Notes: generated from the sequence alone by a model not told the origin. A stretch of 64,000 nt of DNA from JBGMEA01 sp041447245 (GCA_041447245.1 JBGMEA010000020.1:1-64000); one strand, 5' to 3'. Numbered from the stretch's first letter, positions 49,933 through 60,044 are shown. A program made the numbers and translations.

Positions 49933-52900
49933 ATGGAAAATAATTTTACGCATTTACACATTCATACAAAATATTCATTGCTGGACGGATTTTGTGATAT
50001 CAACAAACTGGTGAAAAAAGTAAAAGAACTTGGCATGAAATCAATTGCGATTACCGATCACGGAGCGATGTTCGGGGTGATCGATTTTTATAATGCATGC
50101 AAAGAGAACGATATCAAACCGATTCTCGGATGCGAGATTTATATGTCGGAACGCAACTTGACCGACAAAGATTCCGCATACGACTGGGATAATTATCACC
50201 TCGTGCTGCTTGCGGAAAACAATGAGGGATATCACAATTTGCTCAAGATTGTGTCAACGGCGTATATCGACGGATTTTACCGTAAGCCCCGTGCCGACTT
50301 TGATTTGCTGCGAAAATATTCCGATGGAATTATTGCTTTGACCGGGTGCATCGGTGGAAAGGTGCCGAATAAAATCATTCACGACAATCCGGAAGGAGCG
50401 CGAAACGATCTGCATACTCTTATGGATATTTTCGGCAAAGAGAATCTGTTTGTTGAGATTCAGGATCATGGGATGGAAGAAGAAAAAAAAGCAAACGAAA
50501 CCCTGATTAAATTCGCAAAAGAAGAAGGGTTGGGATTGGTTGCCACAAACGATGCCCATTATATCGAACAGTCCGAAGCGGAATATCACGACGTGTTGCT
50601 CTGTGTGCAGACTGCATCGACTTATGATGATCCGAAACGGATGCGTTTTCCGAATGACCAATTTTATTTAAAAACGCCGGAAGAGATGGAACAGTTGTTT
50701 TCATATGTTCCCGAGGCGATCTCTAACACTGGGAAAATTGCGGAACGATGCAATGTGGATTTTGTTTTCAATCATTATCATTTGCCGAAATATCCGCTTC
50801 CGGAAGGAACAGACTCGAAACAGTATCTCCGCGATTTGTGCATGGAAGGGATGAAACGAAAATACGGGGAAGCGGATGAGTCTCTGATGCAACGCTTGGA
50901 TTATGAGCTTGGTGTAATAGACGGGATGGGGTTCAATGAATATTTCCTGATCGTATGGGATTTTATCAAGTACGCAAAAGACAACGGAATTGCGGTCGGA
51001 CCCGGAAGAGGAAGTGCCGCAGGCAGTATTGTCAGTTATTGTCTGAATATTACCGAAATCGATCCTATTAAATACAACCTGATATTTGAGCGGTTCCTCA
51101 ATGTCAGCCGTGTTTCAATGCCGGATATCGACATTGATTTCTGCTATGAAAACAGGCATCGCGTTATCGAGTATGTCATTGAGAAATATCACGATACGAA
51201 TGTCGCTCAGATTATTACGTTCGGAACGCTCGGAGCAAAAGCTGTTGTGCGTGACGTGGGAAGAAGTTTGGGGATGAGCTATTCCGACTGTGACCGTGTC
51301 GCAAAAGCGATTCCGTCACGTCTCGGAACAACTATCAGCTCGGCGATCGAAGAGAATCCCGATCTGGCACAGATGATTGAAACAGATGATCAGGTACGCA
51401 AATTGATCGAAGTCAGCAAAGCATTGGAAGGAACCCCCCGACATGCTTCCACTCATGCCGCAGGGGTTGTGATTACCGATATCCCCGTGATGGAATATGT
51501 GCCGCTTTATGTGAACGACGGCAATGTTGCAACACAATTCAATATGACGACGGTTGAAAAACTCGGTCTTCTCAAAATGGACTTTTTGGGGCTGCGAAAT
51601 CTTACGGTAATCAAAGATGCCATTCAGAACATTCAGGATGCGCACGGCATAACATTGAAACTGGATCAGTTGGAATTTGATGATCCGAAAGTCTTTGAAC
51701 TGATTTCCAAAGGAGACACACTGGGTGTCTTTCAGTTGGAAAGTGCAGGGATGCGGGCATTCATGCAGAACCTGAGACCGGATACATTTGAAGATATCAT
51801 TGCCGGAATTTCTCTTTATCGTCCGGGGCCGATGCAGTTCATTGACACTTATATCGAGAATAAACGGAATCCTGACAAGATCCAGTATCTGCATCATACG
51901 CTTGAACCGATTCTGAATGTGACCTACGGGTGTATGGTATATCAGGAACAGGTAATGCAGATTGTCCGCGATTTGGCCGGATATTCGCTTGGTCAGAGTG
52001 ATAATGTACGACGGGCAATGTCCAAGAAAAAAGAAAAAGAAATGATCAAAGAACGTAAAACGTTCGTGTACGGCGATGCAGAAAAGGATGTTGACGGCTG
52101 CGTAAAAAACGGGATCAGCGAAGAAATTGCGAATCAGATCTATGATCAGATGATGGATTTCGCAAGTTATGCATTCAATAAGTCGCATGCGGCCGCTTAT
52201 GCGGTGATATCTTATCAGACCGCATTGCTGAAAGCCTATTATCCTGTGGAATTTATGGCGGCTCTTTTGACAAGTGTTACGGGATTTGATGACAAAATAA
52301 GCAAATATATTCAACACCTGAGAGATATGAATATTCAATTGCTTTCGCCCGACATCAATGAAAGCGGACGTCAGTTCAGCGTATCAAGCGGAAATATCCG
52401 ATTCGGCATGCTGGCGGTAAAAGGTCTCGGTGAAAACGCTGTGGACGAAATTATCCGTACGAGAGACGAAAAGGGGAAGTTCACAGATTTTTCTGATTTT
52501 GTCAATAAAATGGAGTTTCAGAGCTTGAATAAACGCGGGGTGGAAAGTCTGATTAAAAGCGGTGCATTCGATTCGCTCGGGCACAAACGAAGCGAACTGA
52601 TGGCAATTTTCTCCGAATACATTGATTCGGTCATGAGGAAACGCAAACAGAATATTGAGGGTCAGATGTCTCTGATGGATATGGTATCGGGAGATATGAC
52701 GGAAACGGAAGTTTATATCCCGAAAAACCGCAAAGAGTTTGAGAAGGATGAATTGCTTCAGTACGAAAAAGAAGCGATGGGGATCTATATTTCGGGGCAT
52801 CCTTTGGATAAGTATCAATCTTTTTTTGATAAATATGTGACACATGATTCGGTCTCGCTTGCTTCGACAGACGAGGAAGAAATGCCGCAGGACAATGAAC

Positions 52901-53535
52901 AGACGGTAGTTGCCGGTATTATTGTCGGAATTAAGACTGTGATGACGAGAAAAAATCAGCCGATGGCATTTATTCAAGTGGAGGATTTATTCGGTATCTT
53001 TGAAGTGTCTGTGTTTCCGAAACTGTATGCGGACAAAATTTCTTTGATCCGAAAAGAAGAGGCTGTCCTGATTAAGGGGAAAATCAGCCGCAGGGATGAA
53101 GCTTCCGTATCAATTTCAGCCAATATCCTTGTCAGCATGGATGATGCGAAATCAGTGTCCACTTTCAAAACGATTCGGGAGAGTGACAAAAATACACATC
53201 CGAAAGCAGTCGGCGGCGGGAATTCTTATCCCAAGCAAATCGAGGCAGCCGAGCCTCATATTCAACGAGAATCAACCGTTGTTATGAACAGGATTCCGGA
53301 GAATGCGTCGGTTATCATCGCATTTGATGATCGCTCCATTATGATGTTGGATGAACTGAAAGATGTGCTGTTGCGCAACAGCGGAGAGATCAAAGTAATT
53401 TTGTACAACAAAGAACGACAGAAAAAATTTTTGGCGGATAAAAGCATGTGGGTAACGGATGACATGCAGGTTCTGAGAGAACTTCGTGATATTATCGGAT
53501 ATGAGAACGTGAAAATTGTGGTGGGTAACTGTTAA
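49933..53535 (+). CDS. dnaE: DNA polymerase III alpha subunit (DnaE type)
   Basis: A 1200-residue replicative polymerase. The PHP domain opens HLHIHTKYSLLDG and has ITDHGAMFG. The polymerase core has GPGRGSAAGSIVSY, the catalytic aspartates in MPDIDIDF, THAAGVVI, KMDFLGLRNL and SHAAAYAVISYQ. A helix-hairpin-helix region and a C-terminal OB fold (about 995-1075, near QTVVAGIIVGIKTV) follow. This is the full-length DnaE layout. It cannot be told here whether the genome also has PolC. Confidence 0.97.
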   Translation: MENNFTHLHIHTKYSLLDGFCDINKLVKKVKELGMKSIAITDHGAMFGVIDFYNACKENDIKPILGCEIYMSERNLTDKDSAYDWDNYHLVLLAENNEGYHNLLKIVSTAYIDGFYRKPRADFDLLRKYSDGIIALTGCIGGKVPNKIIHDNPEGARNDLHTLMDIFGKENLFVEIQDHGMEEEKKANETLIKFAKEEGLGLVATNDAHYIEQSEAEYHDVLLCVQTASTYDDPKRMRFPNDQFYLKTPEEMEQLFSYVPEAISNTGKIAERCNVDFVFNHYHLPKYPLPEGTDSKQYLRDLCMEGMKRKYGEADESLMQRLDYELGVIDGMGFNEYFLIVWDFIKYAKDNGIAVGPGRGSAAGSIVSYCLNITEIDPIKYNLIFERFLNVSRVSMPDIDIDFCYENRHRVIEYVIEKYHDTNVAQIITFGTLGAKAVVRDVGRSLGMSYSDCDRVAKAIPSRLGTTISSAIEENPDLAQMIETDDQVRKLIEVSKALEGTPRHASTHAAGVVITDIPVMEYVPLYVNDGNVATQFNMTTVEKLGLLKMDFLGLRNLTVIKDAIQNIQDAHGITLKLDQLEFDDPKVFELISKGDTLGVFQLESAGMRAFMQNLRPDTFEDIIAGISLYRPGPMQFIDTYIENKRNPDKIQYLHHTLEPILNVTYGCMVYQEQVMQIVRDLAGYSLGQSDNVRRAMSKKKEKEMIKERKTFVYGDAEKDVDGCVKNGISEEIANQIYDQMMDFASYAFNKSHAAAYAVISYQTALLKAYYPVEFMAALLTSVTGFDDKISKYIQHLRDMNIQLLSPDINESGRQFSVSSGNIRFGMLAVKGLGENAVDEIIRTRDEKGKFTDFSDFVNKMEFQSLNKRGVESLIKSGAFDSLGHKRSELMAIFSEYIDSVMRKRKQNIEGQMSLMDMVSGDMTETEVYIPKNRKEFEKDELLQYEKEAMGIYISGHPLDKYQSFFDKYVTHDSVSLASTDEEEMPQDNEQTVVAGIIVGIKTVMTRKNQPMAFIQVEDLFGIFEVSVFPKLYADKISLIRKEEAVLIKGKISRRDEASVSISANILVSMDDAKSVSTFKTIRESDKNTHPKAVGGGNSYPKQIEAAEPHIQRESTVVMNRIPENASVIIAFDDRSIMMLDELKDVLLRNSGEIKVILYNKERQKKFLADKSMWVTDDMQVLRELRDIIGYENVKIVVGNC

Positions 53536-53580
53536 TCCGATAAGAAAATCACATGTGATTTTGATGTTCTGAAAAAATTG

Positions 53581-53609
53581 TTGAAATTTGTTCGATTTCT
53601 CAATATAAT
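53581..53609 (+). promoter_or_regulatory. zapA promoter
   Basis: TTGAAA (53581-53586), 17-bp spacer, TATAAT (53604-53609). The start site would be near 53616, which rules out the ATG at 53608 and supports the start at 53629. Confidence 0.8.
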
Positions 53610-53628
53610 GAGCAAGAGGGCAGTTGAT

Positions 53629-54159
53629 ATGGGCGAAGAAACAAAAAAACGGATGACGATCAGTATTATGGGTGTGGATTATCAGATCCTGACGGATGAT
53701 GATCCGCAGCGTGTGGGTATGATTGCTACATTCGTGAATAAACTGATTCGGGAAACAAAACAGTCGGCACCGTATATTTCCAACATGAGTGCGGCTATTT
53801 TGGCTGCACTTAATTTGAGCGAAGAACTTTATCGCATCAAAGATGAGCTGGAAGCTTATAAAGAGCGGGATGCAGAATATCAGGTGCTGATCAATTACAA
53901 AGATAAATTAACTGAAGCAATGCAGGAGATCGAAGAAAATGAAGTCAAGAATAAAGTACTTCAGAATCGGATTGAACGTGTTGAGATGGAGAATGAAGAA
54001 ATAACGGAACTGCTCGACGAATATAAAACAAAGTTTAATACGCTGAGAACAGAGTATGAAATGAATAAGCGTACGATGACAGAATTGCAGAACAAATTAT
54101 TGGAAAATCAGATTGAGTTGGTGAAAGTAAGGAAATCGCTGCTGAATTTTGAAGATTGA
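53629..54159 (+). CDS. zapA: ZapA-like cell division protein with extended coiled coil
   Basis: A 176-residue protein. Residues ~7-75 match ZapA (MTISIMGVDYQILTDDDPQ and the helix around MSAAILAALNLSEEL). ZapA binds FtsZ and bundles protofilaments. The C-terminal coiled coil runs to about 172, well beyond the ~85-110 residues of a usual ZapA. GAGGG lies 8 nt before the chosen ATG, downstream of the predicted transcript start. It shares a bidirectional terminator with prfB. Confidence 0.85.
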   Translation: MGEETKKRMTISIMGVDYQILTDDDPQRVGMIATFVNKLIRETKQSAPYISNMSAAILAALNLSEELYRIKDELEAYKERDAEYQVLINYKDKLTEAMQEIEENEVKNKVLQNRIERVEMENEEITELLDEYKTKFNTLRTEYEMNKRTMTELQNKLLENQIELVKVRKSLLNFED

Positions 54160-54244
54160 TTTTTTGAGGATGCGGTTTTTCAGCGATACAGTGATCCTGT
54201 TGAATAAATTGGCGGGGAAGAAGTAGTTCATGAACCAGCCAATC

Positions 54245-54275
54245 AAAAGCAGACATGTTTTTCATGTCTGCTTTT
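54245..54275. terminator. Bidirectional terminator between zapA and prfB
   Basis: AAAAGCAGACATG, loop TTTTT, CATGTCTGCTTTT: a perfect 13-bp stem with A/T tails on both sides. It can serve zapA (plus) and secA-prfB (minus). Confidence 0.9.
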
Positions 54276-54298
54276 AGTTTATCGATTAATACATTTTT

Positions 54299-55403
54299 TT
54301 ATGATAATTTGCTGCGTAAATACGCATCGATGAAAAGGTCGATTTCGCCGTCCATGACTGCCTGTACGTTCCCTGTTTCGGTATTGGTGCGATGGTCTTT
54401 GACCAAAGAATACGGATGAAAGACATAGGATCGGATTTGGTTGCCCCATGCAATCTGTCCGTAATCTCCCTGAAGATCGGAGATTTTGTCTTTGTGTTCC
54501 TGCTCCATCAGTTCTGTCAGTTTGGACATGAGCATACGCATTGCGACTTCTTTGTTCTGATGCTGGCTTCGTTCGTTTTGGCAAGCCACAACAATCCCTG
54601 TCGGGAGATGTGTGATTCGGATGGCGGATTCCGTTTTGTTAACGTGCTGTCCGCCGGCACCGCTTGAACGATACGTATCGATTCGAAGATCGGAAGGATC
54701 GATTTCGATTTTGATTTCATCATTGATTTCAGGGGTAATATCCACCGAAGCAAAAGATGTATGTCTGCGACCCGCCGAATCGAACGGAGAAATTCGAACC
54801 AGTCTGTGAACACCCTTTTCCGCTTTAAGATAGCCGTAGGCATTGATTCCTTCAAACAGAAGGGTAACGCTTTTGATGCCTGCAACGTCGCCTTCCAAAT
54901 AATCGAGGGTTGTGACTTTATAACCCATTCGTTCTCCGTAGCGCAGATACATGCGCAAAAGCATATCCGCCCAATCCTGTGATTCGGTGCCTCCCGCTCC
55001 CGGATGAATGGAGAGAATGGCGTTGTTTGCATCGTATTCCCCCGTGAGCAGCGTGTCCAGAATAAAGGTTTCGGAGAGTTTTTTCAGCTTGTTCAGATCC
55101 TGAGTCAATTCTTTTTCGTTTTCTTCATTCGGATCCGACTCATACAATTCGATCAGGATGAATAAATCGTCCGACAAGTTGCGAACCTGTTCATATTTTT
55201 CGGATTTTGATTTCAGTATTTTGATTTCTTTGAGCACTTTTTGTGCCGCAGGGGCATCGTCCCAAAAATCGGGGGCGCTCATCTTTTCTTCCAGCGCAGC
55301 TATTTGTTTATTGAGTTCGGGAACGTCAAAGTGAATTCCCCATTTCAATGATTTGTTTGCTGATTTTGCTTACTTCCGACTTGATTTCGTCAAGAAAAAT
55401 CAT
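54299..55403 (-). CDS. prfB: Peptide chain release factor 2 (programmed +1 frameshift)
   Basis: RF2, which reads UGA and UAA stops. Translation starts at the ATG at 55403 with AAAGGTGG upstream, runs 25 codons to the slippery CTT-TGA-C (TGA at 55328-55326), and must shift +1 there to enter the long frame, giving 367 residues. The shift site is the classic autoregulatory one: scarce RF2 favours the shift. The long frame has the SPF anticodon motif (ISPFDSAGRRH) and the GGQ loop (GAGGQHVNKTESA). A GGGG lies 6 nt upstream of CTT. It follows secA by 35 nt. Confidence 0.96.
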
Positions 55404-55438
55404 TGTTTCACCACCTTTGAATGCTGTAATGCGGCCGT

Positions 55439-57925
55439 TCAGTCTTCTTTGCCGCAGCATCGTTTGTATTTTTTGCCGCTGCCGCAGGGGCAGGGAGCAT
55501 TTTTGCTGATATGACCTTCGCGCTTGACCTGTTCGCCGCCGCTTTGATTGGTTGTCATTGCGGGCATTTGGCGTTCCGTCAATTCCGGCTGCTTCGTGAT
55601 TTTAAAATTGAAAAGATGACGAACCGTTTCGTCGATGATCGTTTCATTCATCTCTTCGAACATTGCGAAGCCTTCTTTTGTATAAGCCTGCACAGGATCG
55701 ACCTGACCATATGCCCGCAGGTTGATTCCCTGACGCAGCTGATCCATGTTGTCGATATGTTCCATCCATCGGCTGTCGACAACGCGCAGCAGAATAATGC
55801 GTTCAATTTCTCTCATTTGGGTTTCGCCGATTTCTGCTTCGATTTCCGATCGGCGGAGTTTGATTTTTTCCAGAGCAAGCTTTGTCATTTCTTCCGGCTC
55901 TGTCATATTGGGGAATGCGATGTCGATGCCGAAATAAGCTTTCATTTTTTCGCTCAGCTTATCGAGTTCCCATTCGTCGCTGGATTCCTGGCTCATCGTA
56001 TAGATCTGAACATATTTATCGCATACTTCAGCGATCATGTCATTGATTTCGCCCGAAAGGTCTTCCCCTTCCAACACACTTTTGCGCTGCGCATAAATAA
56101 CTTCACGCTGTTTGTTCATGACATCGTCATACTGAAGAACATATTTTCTGATGCCGAAGTTTCTGCCTTCGACATTCTTTTGAGCGTTTTCAATGCCCTT
56201 GGTCAGAATCCCGCTTTCGATAGGCGTGTCTTCATCCAGTCCGATCTTATCGACCAAACCCTGCGTGCGTTCCGAACCGAACATACGCATCAGATCATCT
56301 TCGAGAGAAATGTAAAACTGAGTGGAACCCGGATCTCCCTGCCTTCCGGCACGTCCTCGCAGCTGGTTGTCGATACGTCTGCTTTCATGACGTTCCGTAC
56401 CGATGATATGCAGACCGCCGAGTTCTTTCACTCCTTCGCCGAGCACAATGTCGGTTCCTCGACCCGCCATGTTAGTCGATATGGTTACGGTATTCATCTG
56501 TCCGGCCTGGCTGATGATTTCGGCTTCTTTCTGGTGATATTTGGCATTGAGCACGCTGTGCTTAATGCCCTGTCGGTTAAGCATTCCGCTGAGAATTTCC
56601 GATTTTTCAATGGAAATGGTACCGACCAGAATCGGCTGGCCTGTGGCGTGGCGTTCTTTGATCTCTTCCACAACGGCACGGAATTTTCCTTTTTCGGTCT
56701 TGTAAACAACATCATGCATGTCGTTTCTGACGTTGGGTTTATTGGTCGGAACGCAGATGACATCCATCTGATAAATGGATTTGAATTCCGTTTCTTCTGT
56801 TTTTGCCGTACCGGTCATGCCCGAAAGTTTTTTGAACATGCGGAAGTAATTCTGAAACGTGATGGTTGCCAACGTGACAGATTCTCTGGCAACTTTGACA
56901 CGTTCTTTTGCTTCAATCGCCTGGTGCAGACCTTCGTTATATCGTCTGCCGGGCATAAGGCGCCCCGTGAATTCGTCGACAATAATGATTTCCCCGTCCT
57001 GTACGACATAGTCCACATCTTTCTTCATCATATACTGTGCTTTCAGCGCTTGGTTGATGTGATGAAGCAATTCCATATTCGACAGGTCGGTCAGATTTTC
57101 AACGCCGAAGTGACGTTCTGCCTTTTCGACCCCCTCTTCCGTGAGCGTGACGGTTTTGGCTTTTTCATCCATGGTGTAGTCGTCTTCTTCTTTCAGACGT
57201 TTGGAGAATGCATCGGCCAATACGTACATTTTGGTGCTTTCCTGTCCGCTGCCGGAGATGATGAGCGGGGTTCTGGCTTCATCGATGAGAATGGAGTCAA
57301 CTTCATCGACGATGGCGAAATTCAATTCGCGTTGTACCATATTTTCTTTGCGCAATACCATGTTATCCCGCAAATAATCGAATCCGAATTCATTATTGGT
57401 TCCGTAAGTGATATCTGCAAGATATGCTTTTTTGCGTTCTTCGGGATTGAGCCCATGAACGATCAATCCGACCGTTAAACCAAGGTATTCGTAGATTTTC
57501 CCCATCCAGTCAGCGTCACGGGAAGCAAGGTAGTCATTGACTGTAATGACATGGACGCCGTTTCCTTCCAACGCGTTGAGGTAAGCCGGCAGGGTTGCAA
57601 CGAGTGTTTTCCCTTCCCCTGTTTTCATTTCAGCGATATTTCCCTGATGCAGGATGGTTCCGCCGATAATCTGAACCGGGAAATGCCGCATGCCGAGAAC
57701 GCGCGAGGATGCTTCCCTTACTGTGGCAAAGGCTTCCGGCAAAAGATCATCCAGTGTTTCTCCTTCTCGGAGACGGGAGCGGAATTCCTCCGTTTTATTT
57801 TTCAGCTGTTGTTCGGAAAGTTCTTTGTAAGGTTCTTCCCAAGCAAGGACTTTGTCCAGTATTTTATAGTATTTTTTGAGTTCCAAACTGTCCAATTTAT
57901 CCGACAGTGCCGTAAAAAGACCCAT
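55439..57925 (-). CDS. secA: Preprotein translocase ATPase SecA
   Basis: An 828-residue motor that drives protein export through SecYEG. The N-terminal DEAD motor has MKTGEGKT (Walker A) and VDEVDSILIDEARTPL. NMAGRGTDI and RGRAGRQGDPGST belong to the second motor half. The C-terminal zinc tail has APCPCGSGKKYKRCCG, the SecB/ribosome-binding type. Upstream of prfB on the minus strand, as in Bacillus. Confidence 0.98.
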   Translation of the reverse strand: MGLFTALSDKLDSLELKKYYKILDKVLAWEEPYKELSEQQLKNKTEEFRSRLREGETLDDLLPEAFATVREASSRVLGMRHFPVQIIGGTILHQGNIAEMKTGEGKTLVATLPAYLNALEGNGVHVITVNDYLASRDADWMGKIYEYLGLTVGLIVHGLNPEERKKAYLADITYGTNNEFGFDYLRDNMVLRKENMVQRELNFAIVDEVDSILIDEARTPLIISGSGQESTKMYVLADAFSKRLKEEDDYTMDEKAKTVTLTEEGVEKAERHFGVENLTDLSNMELLHHINQALKAQYMMKKDVDYVVQDGEIIIVDEFTGRLMPGRRYNEGLHQAIEAKERVKVARESVTLATITFQNYFRMFKKLSGMTGTAKTEETEFKSIYQMDVICVPTNKPNVRNDMHDVVYKTEKGKFRAVVEEIKERHATGQPILVGTISIEKSEILSGMLNRQGIKHSVLNAKYHQKEAEIISQAGQMNTVTISTNMAGRGTDIVLGEGVKELGGLHIIGTERHESRRIDNQLRGRAGRQGDPGSTQFYISLEDDLMRMFGSERTQGLVDKIGLDEDTPIESGILTKGIENAQKNVEGRNFGIRKYVLQYDDVMNKQREVIYAQRKSVLEGEDLSGEINDMIAEVCDKYVQIYTMSQESSDEWELDKLSEKMKAYFGIDIAFPNMTEPEEMTKLALEKIKLRRSEIEAEIGETQMREIERIILLRVVDSRWMEHIDNMDQLRQGINLRAYGQVDPVQAYTKEGFAMFEEMNETIIDETVRHLFNFKITKQPELTERQMPAMTTNQSGGEQVKREGHISKNAPCPCGSGKKYKRCCGKED

Positions 57926-58022
57926 TATTTAAATCCATTCCGCGCAGAATTCCGTTTTGACGATAAGAGCTGGTTCAGTGGAACCCGGCGCTAATTTTGT
58001 TCATAATTTTATTTCGCATCAT

Positions 58023-58031
58023 ATTATATCA
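58023..58031 (-). promoter_or_regulatory. secA extended -10 promoter
   Basis: Minus strand TGATATAAT (58031-58023). No good -35. It lies inside an A/T palindromic stretch with CGCAT/ATGCG at its edges (58016-58044). The leader would be about 90 nt. Confidence 0.55.
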
Positions 58032-58080
58032 TAATAATATGCGAGAAACGTAGCGAACAGAGAAAGAATCACCCAAAATG

Positions 58081-58109
58081 TGTGAAACGGAAACCATTCA
58101 GGTTATAAT
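58081..58109 (+). promoter_or_regulatory. tilS-hpt-ftsH promoter (start codon at predicted +1)
   Basis: TGTGAA (58081-58086, weak), 17-bp spacer, TATAAT (58104-58109). Standard spacing puts the transcript start at 58116, exactly the A of the tilS ATG. Confidence 0.6.
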
Positions 58110-58115
58110 AACAGC

Positions 58116-59498
58116 ATGAATGAAAATAGAATGACAGAGCGTTTTGAACAGGTATGTATGCAAAAACATCTGCTGAAGGAAGAAGATGGAATTTTGATTG
58201 CGCTTTCGGGTGGCAGCGATTCCGTTTTTCTTTTGTGTATGTTCAAAGAGTTACAGCCAAGGCTGAAATTGCGCCTGCATGCGTTTCATTTAAATCATAT
58301 GATGAGAGAAAGCGCGCAACGTGATGAAGCGTTTGTTTCGGAATTGTGCCGTCGTTGGAATATCCCCTGCGATATCGTCCGCAGTGATATTCCAAGGTTC
58401 GCATCGGAGGGAAAAATCTCATCGGAAGAAGCCGGACGTATGGAGCGTTATCGTCTGATGGAAGAACTGCTTTGTAAGTATCAGCTTCAAAAAGCGGCGA
58501 CTGCTCATCATGCCGACGATCAGACGGAAACAGTGTTAATGAGAGTGATTCGGGGAACAGGATTGCATGGGTTATCCGGAATTCCCGAACAGAGAGGGCA
58601 TATCATTCGTCCGCTGCTTGCGTTTCGCAAGCAGGAAATGATTGAATATCTGAATGAAAACGGGATCGAATATATGCATGACGAGACAAATGAGTCGGAC
58701 GATTATTTCAGAAATCGCATTCGCAATCGGGTGATCCCTTTGTTGGAAAAGGAAAATCCGAACCTAGCCGACAGTTTGCTTTCTTTATCACGGATTGCCG
58801 CGAATGCCGATTTGTATTTTAAAGAGATTGCCGAGGAGTTGTCAGGTGAGTATTCGACGGCGGCAGGTACATTTCCTTATGAGATATTCGGTGCACAGAA
58901 ACGAAGTGTCCAGGAATATCTTCTGAGAAAAATGATGACGGATATCGGCTGTTCCGAAGATATCGGGTTCGGACATATTGAACTTGCAATCACGAAAATT
59001 GCGGAACACGAAAACACGGTATGGGAGTTGCATTTGCCGAACTGCACACTGAAAAGAACGTACGGAATGCTGATCGCAACAAAAGGCAAACCGCATGTGC
59101 AACGCTCTGTATTTCGATATCCAGTGGGAAGCAAAGGCAGTTATTTGTTCCCAAACGAAGGCTTTCTTTTGCGTATGGAACGCGTGAAAAAAATTGAAAA
59201 GAATCTCTGTAATCGGTATATAAAAGCGATTGACTATGATAAAATAGAGCATAATCTGACGATTGGCAACAGATCGGAAGGCGATTTCTTTTATCCGCTC
59301 GGAACGGAAGGAAAAAAATCGTTGAAAAAATATTTCATCGATCAAAAAATTCCGAAAGATGAAAGGATGAAAATACCGATTTTGTTTGACGGTGATTGTG
59401 TTGTTTGCATTTTTGGATGGGAAATCGATCATCGGTACAGAATTACGGATCGAACCGAACGTTGTCTGCAGTTGGAATATATCCCGACGGAGGAATAA
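58116..59498 (+). CDS. tilS: tRNA(Ile)-lysidine synthetase
   Basis: A 460-residue enzyme that attaches lysine to C34 of tRNA-Ile(CAU), changing its decoding to AUA. The PP-loop is LSGGSDSVF (about 30-38). HAFHLNHMMR, AHHADDQTETVLMR and RNRIRNRVIPLLE are TilS segments, and the C-terminal TilS domains follow. There is no Shine-Dalgarno before the ATG and the predicted transcript start coincides with it, suggesting leaderless translation. Head of tilS-hpt-ftsH, the order found in Bacillus. Confidence 0.96.
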   Translation: MNENRMTERFEQVCMQKHLLKEEDGILIALSGGSDSVFLLCMFKELQPRLKLRLHAFHLNHMMRESAQRDEAFVSELCRRWNIPCDIVRSDIPRFASEGKISSEEAGRMERYRLMEELLCKYQLQKAATAHHADDQTETVLMRVIRGTGLHGLSGIPEQRGHIIRPLLAFRKQEMIEYLNENGIEYMHDETNESDDYFRNRIRNRVIPLLEKENPNLADSLLSLSRIAANADLYFKEIAEELSGEYSTAAGTFPYEIFGAQKRSVQEYLLRKMMTDIGCSEDIGFGHIELAITKIAEHENTVWELHLPNCTLKRTYGMLIATKGKPHVQRSVFRYPVGSKGSYLFPNEGFLLRMERVKKIEKNLCNRYIKAIDYDKIEHNLTIGNRSEGDFFYPLGTEGKKSLKKYFIDQKIPKDERMKIPILFDGDCVVCIFGWEIDHRYRITDRTERCLQLEYIPTEE

Positions 59499-60044
59499 AT
59501 GCATCAGGACATCAAAGAAATATTGATCAGTCAGGAACAACTGGATCGTCGCGTTTCCGAATTGGCGGAAGTGATTCAGAAGGAATATCACGATAAAAAA
59601 CCGTTGGTGATATGCGTGCTTAAGGGCGCGGTATTATTTATGTCGGACCTGATTAAAAAATTGGATATGCCGTTGGAAATCGATTTTATGTCGGTTTCGA
59701 GCTATGGAGGCGAAACGACATCCAGCGGCGTGGTAAAAATCATCAAAGACCTGGACATTACCATTACGGGAAGAGACATGATTATTGTCGAGGATATCCT
59801 GGATACGGGACTGACGTTGGATTATCTGATCCGTATGTTGGAAGAACGGAAACCGAACAGCATACAGGTGTGTACACTGCTGTTGAAAGAGAAAGACGAT
59901 CCGGACAGCCAAATGAAAGTACCCGTGAATTATGTCGGTTTTACGATCAAAGACGAATTTGTGGTGGGTTATGGTCTCGACTACAACGGTCTTTACCGGA
60001 ATCTGCCCTATATCGGAATTTTAAAAGAAGAACTGTACCGATAG
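59499..60044 (+). CDS. hpt: Hypoxanthine-guanine phosphoribosyltransferase
   Basis: A 181-residue purine salvage enzyme. The PRPP loop is VEDILDTGLTL; CVLKGAVLFMSDL and GYGLDYNGLYRNLPYIG are typical. Its ATG follows the tilS TAA with no gap, so the two are coupled; the GGAGG site is in the tilS end. In Bacillus and Listeria TilS and HprT work as a complex on ftsH transcription, a possibility here by synteny only. Confidence 0.96.
   Translation: MHQDIKEILISQEQLDRRVSELAEVIQKEYHDKKPLVICVLKGAVLFMSDLIKKLDMPLEIDFMSVSSYGGETTSSGVVKIIKDLDITITGRDMIIVEDILDTGLTLDYLIRMLEERKPNSIQVCTLLLKEKDDPDSQMKVPVNYVGFTIKDEFVVGYGLDYNGLYRNLPYIGILKEELYR

Noticed and set aside
55511..57478. 655-codon open frame on the plus strand antisense to secA
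   Set aside because: It mirrors the codon pattern of secA, has no ribosome binding site and gives a Phe/His/Asp-rich sequence with no recognisable domain. Long antisense frames of this kind also occur opposite ntpA, serA, tig and dnaE here.
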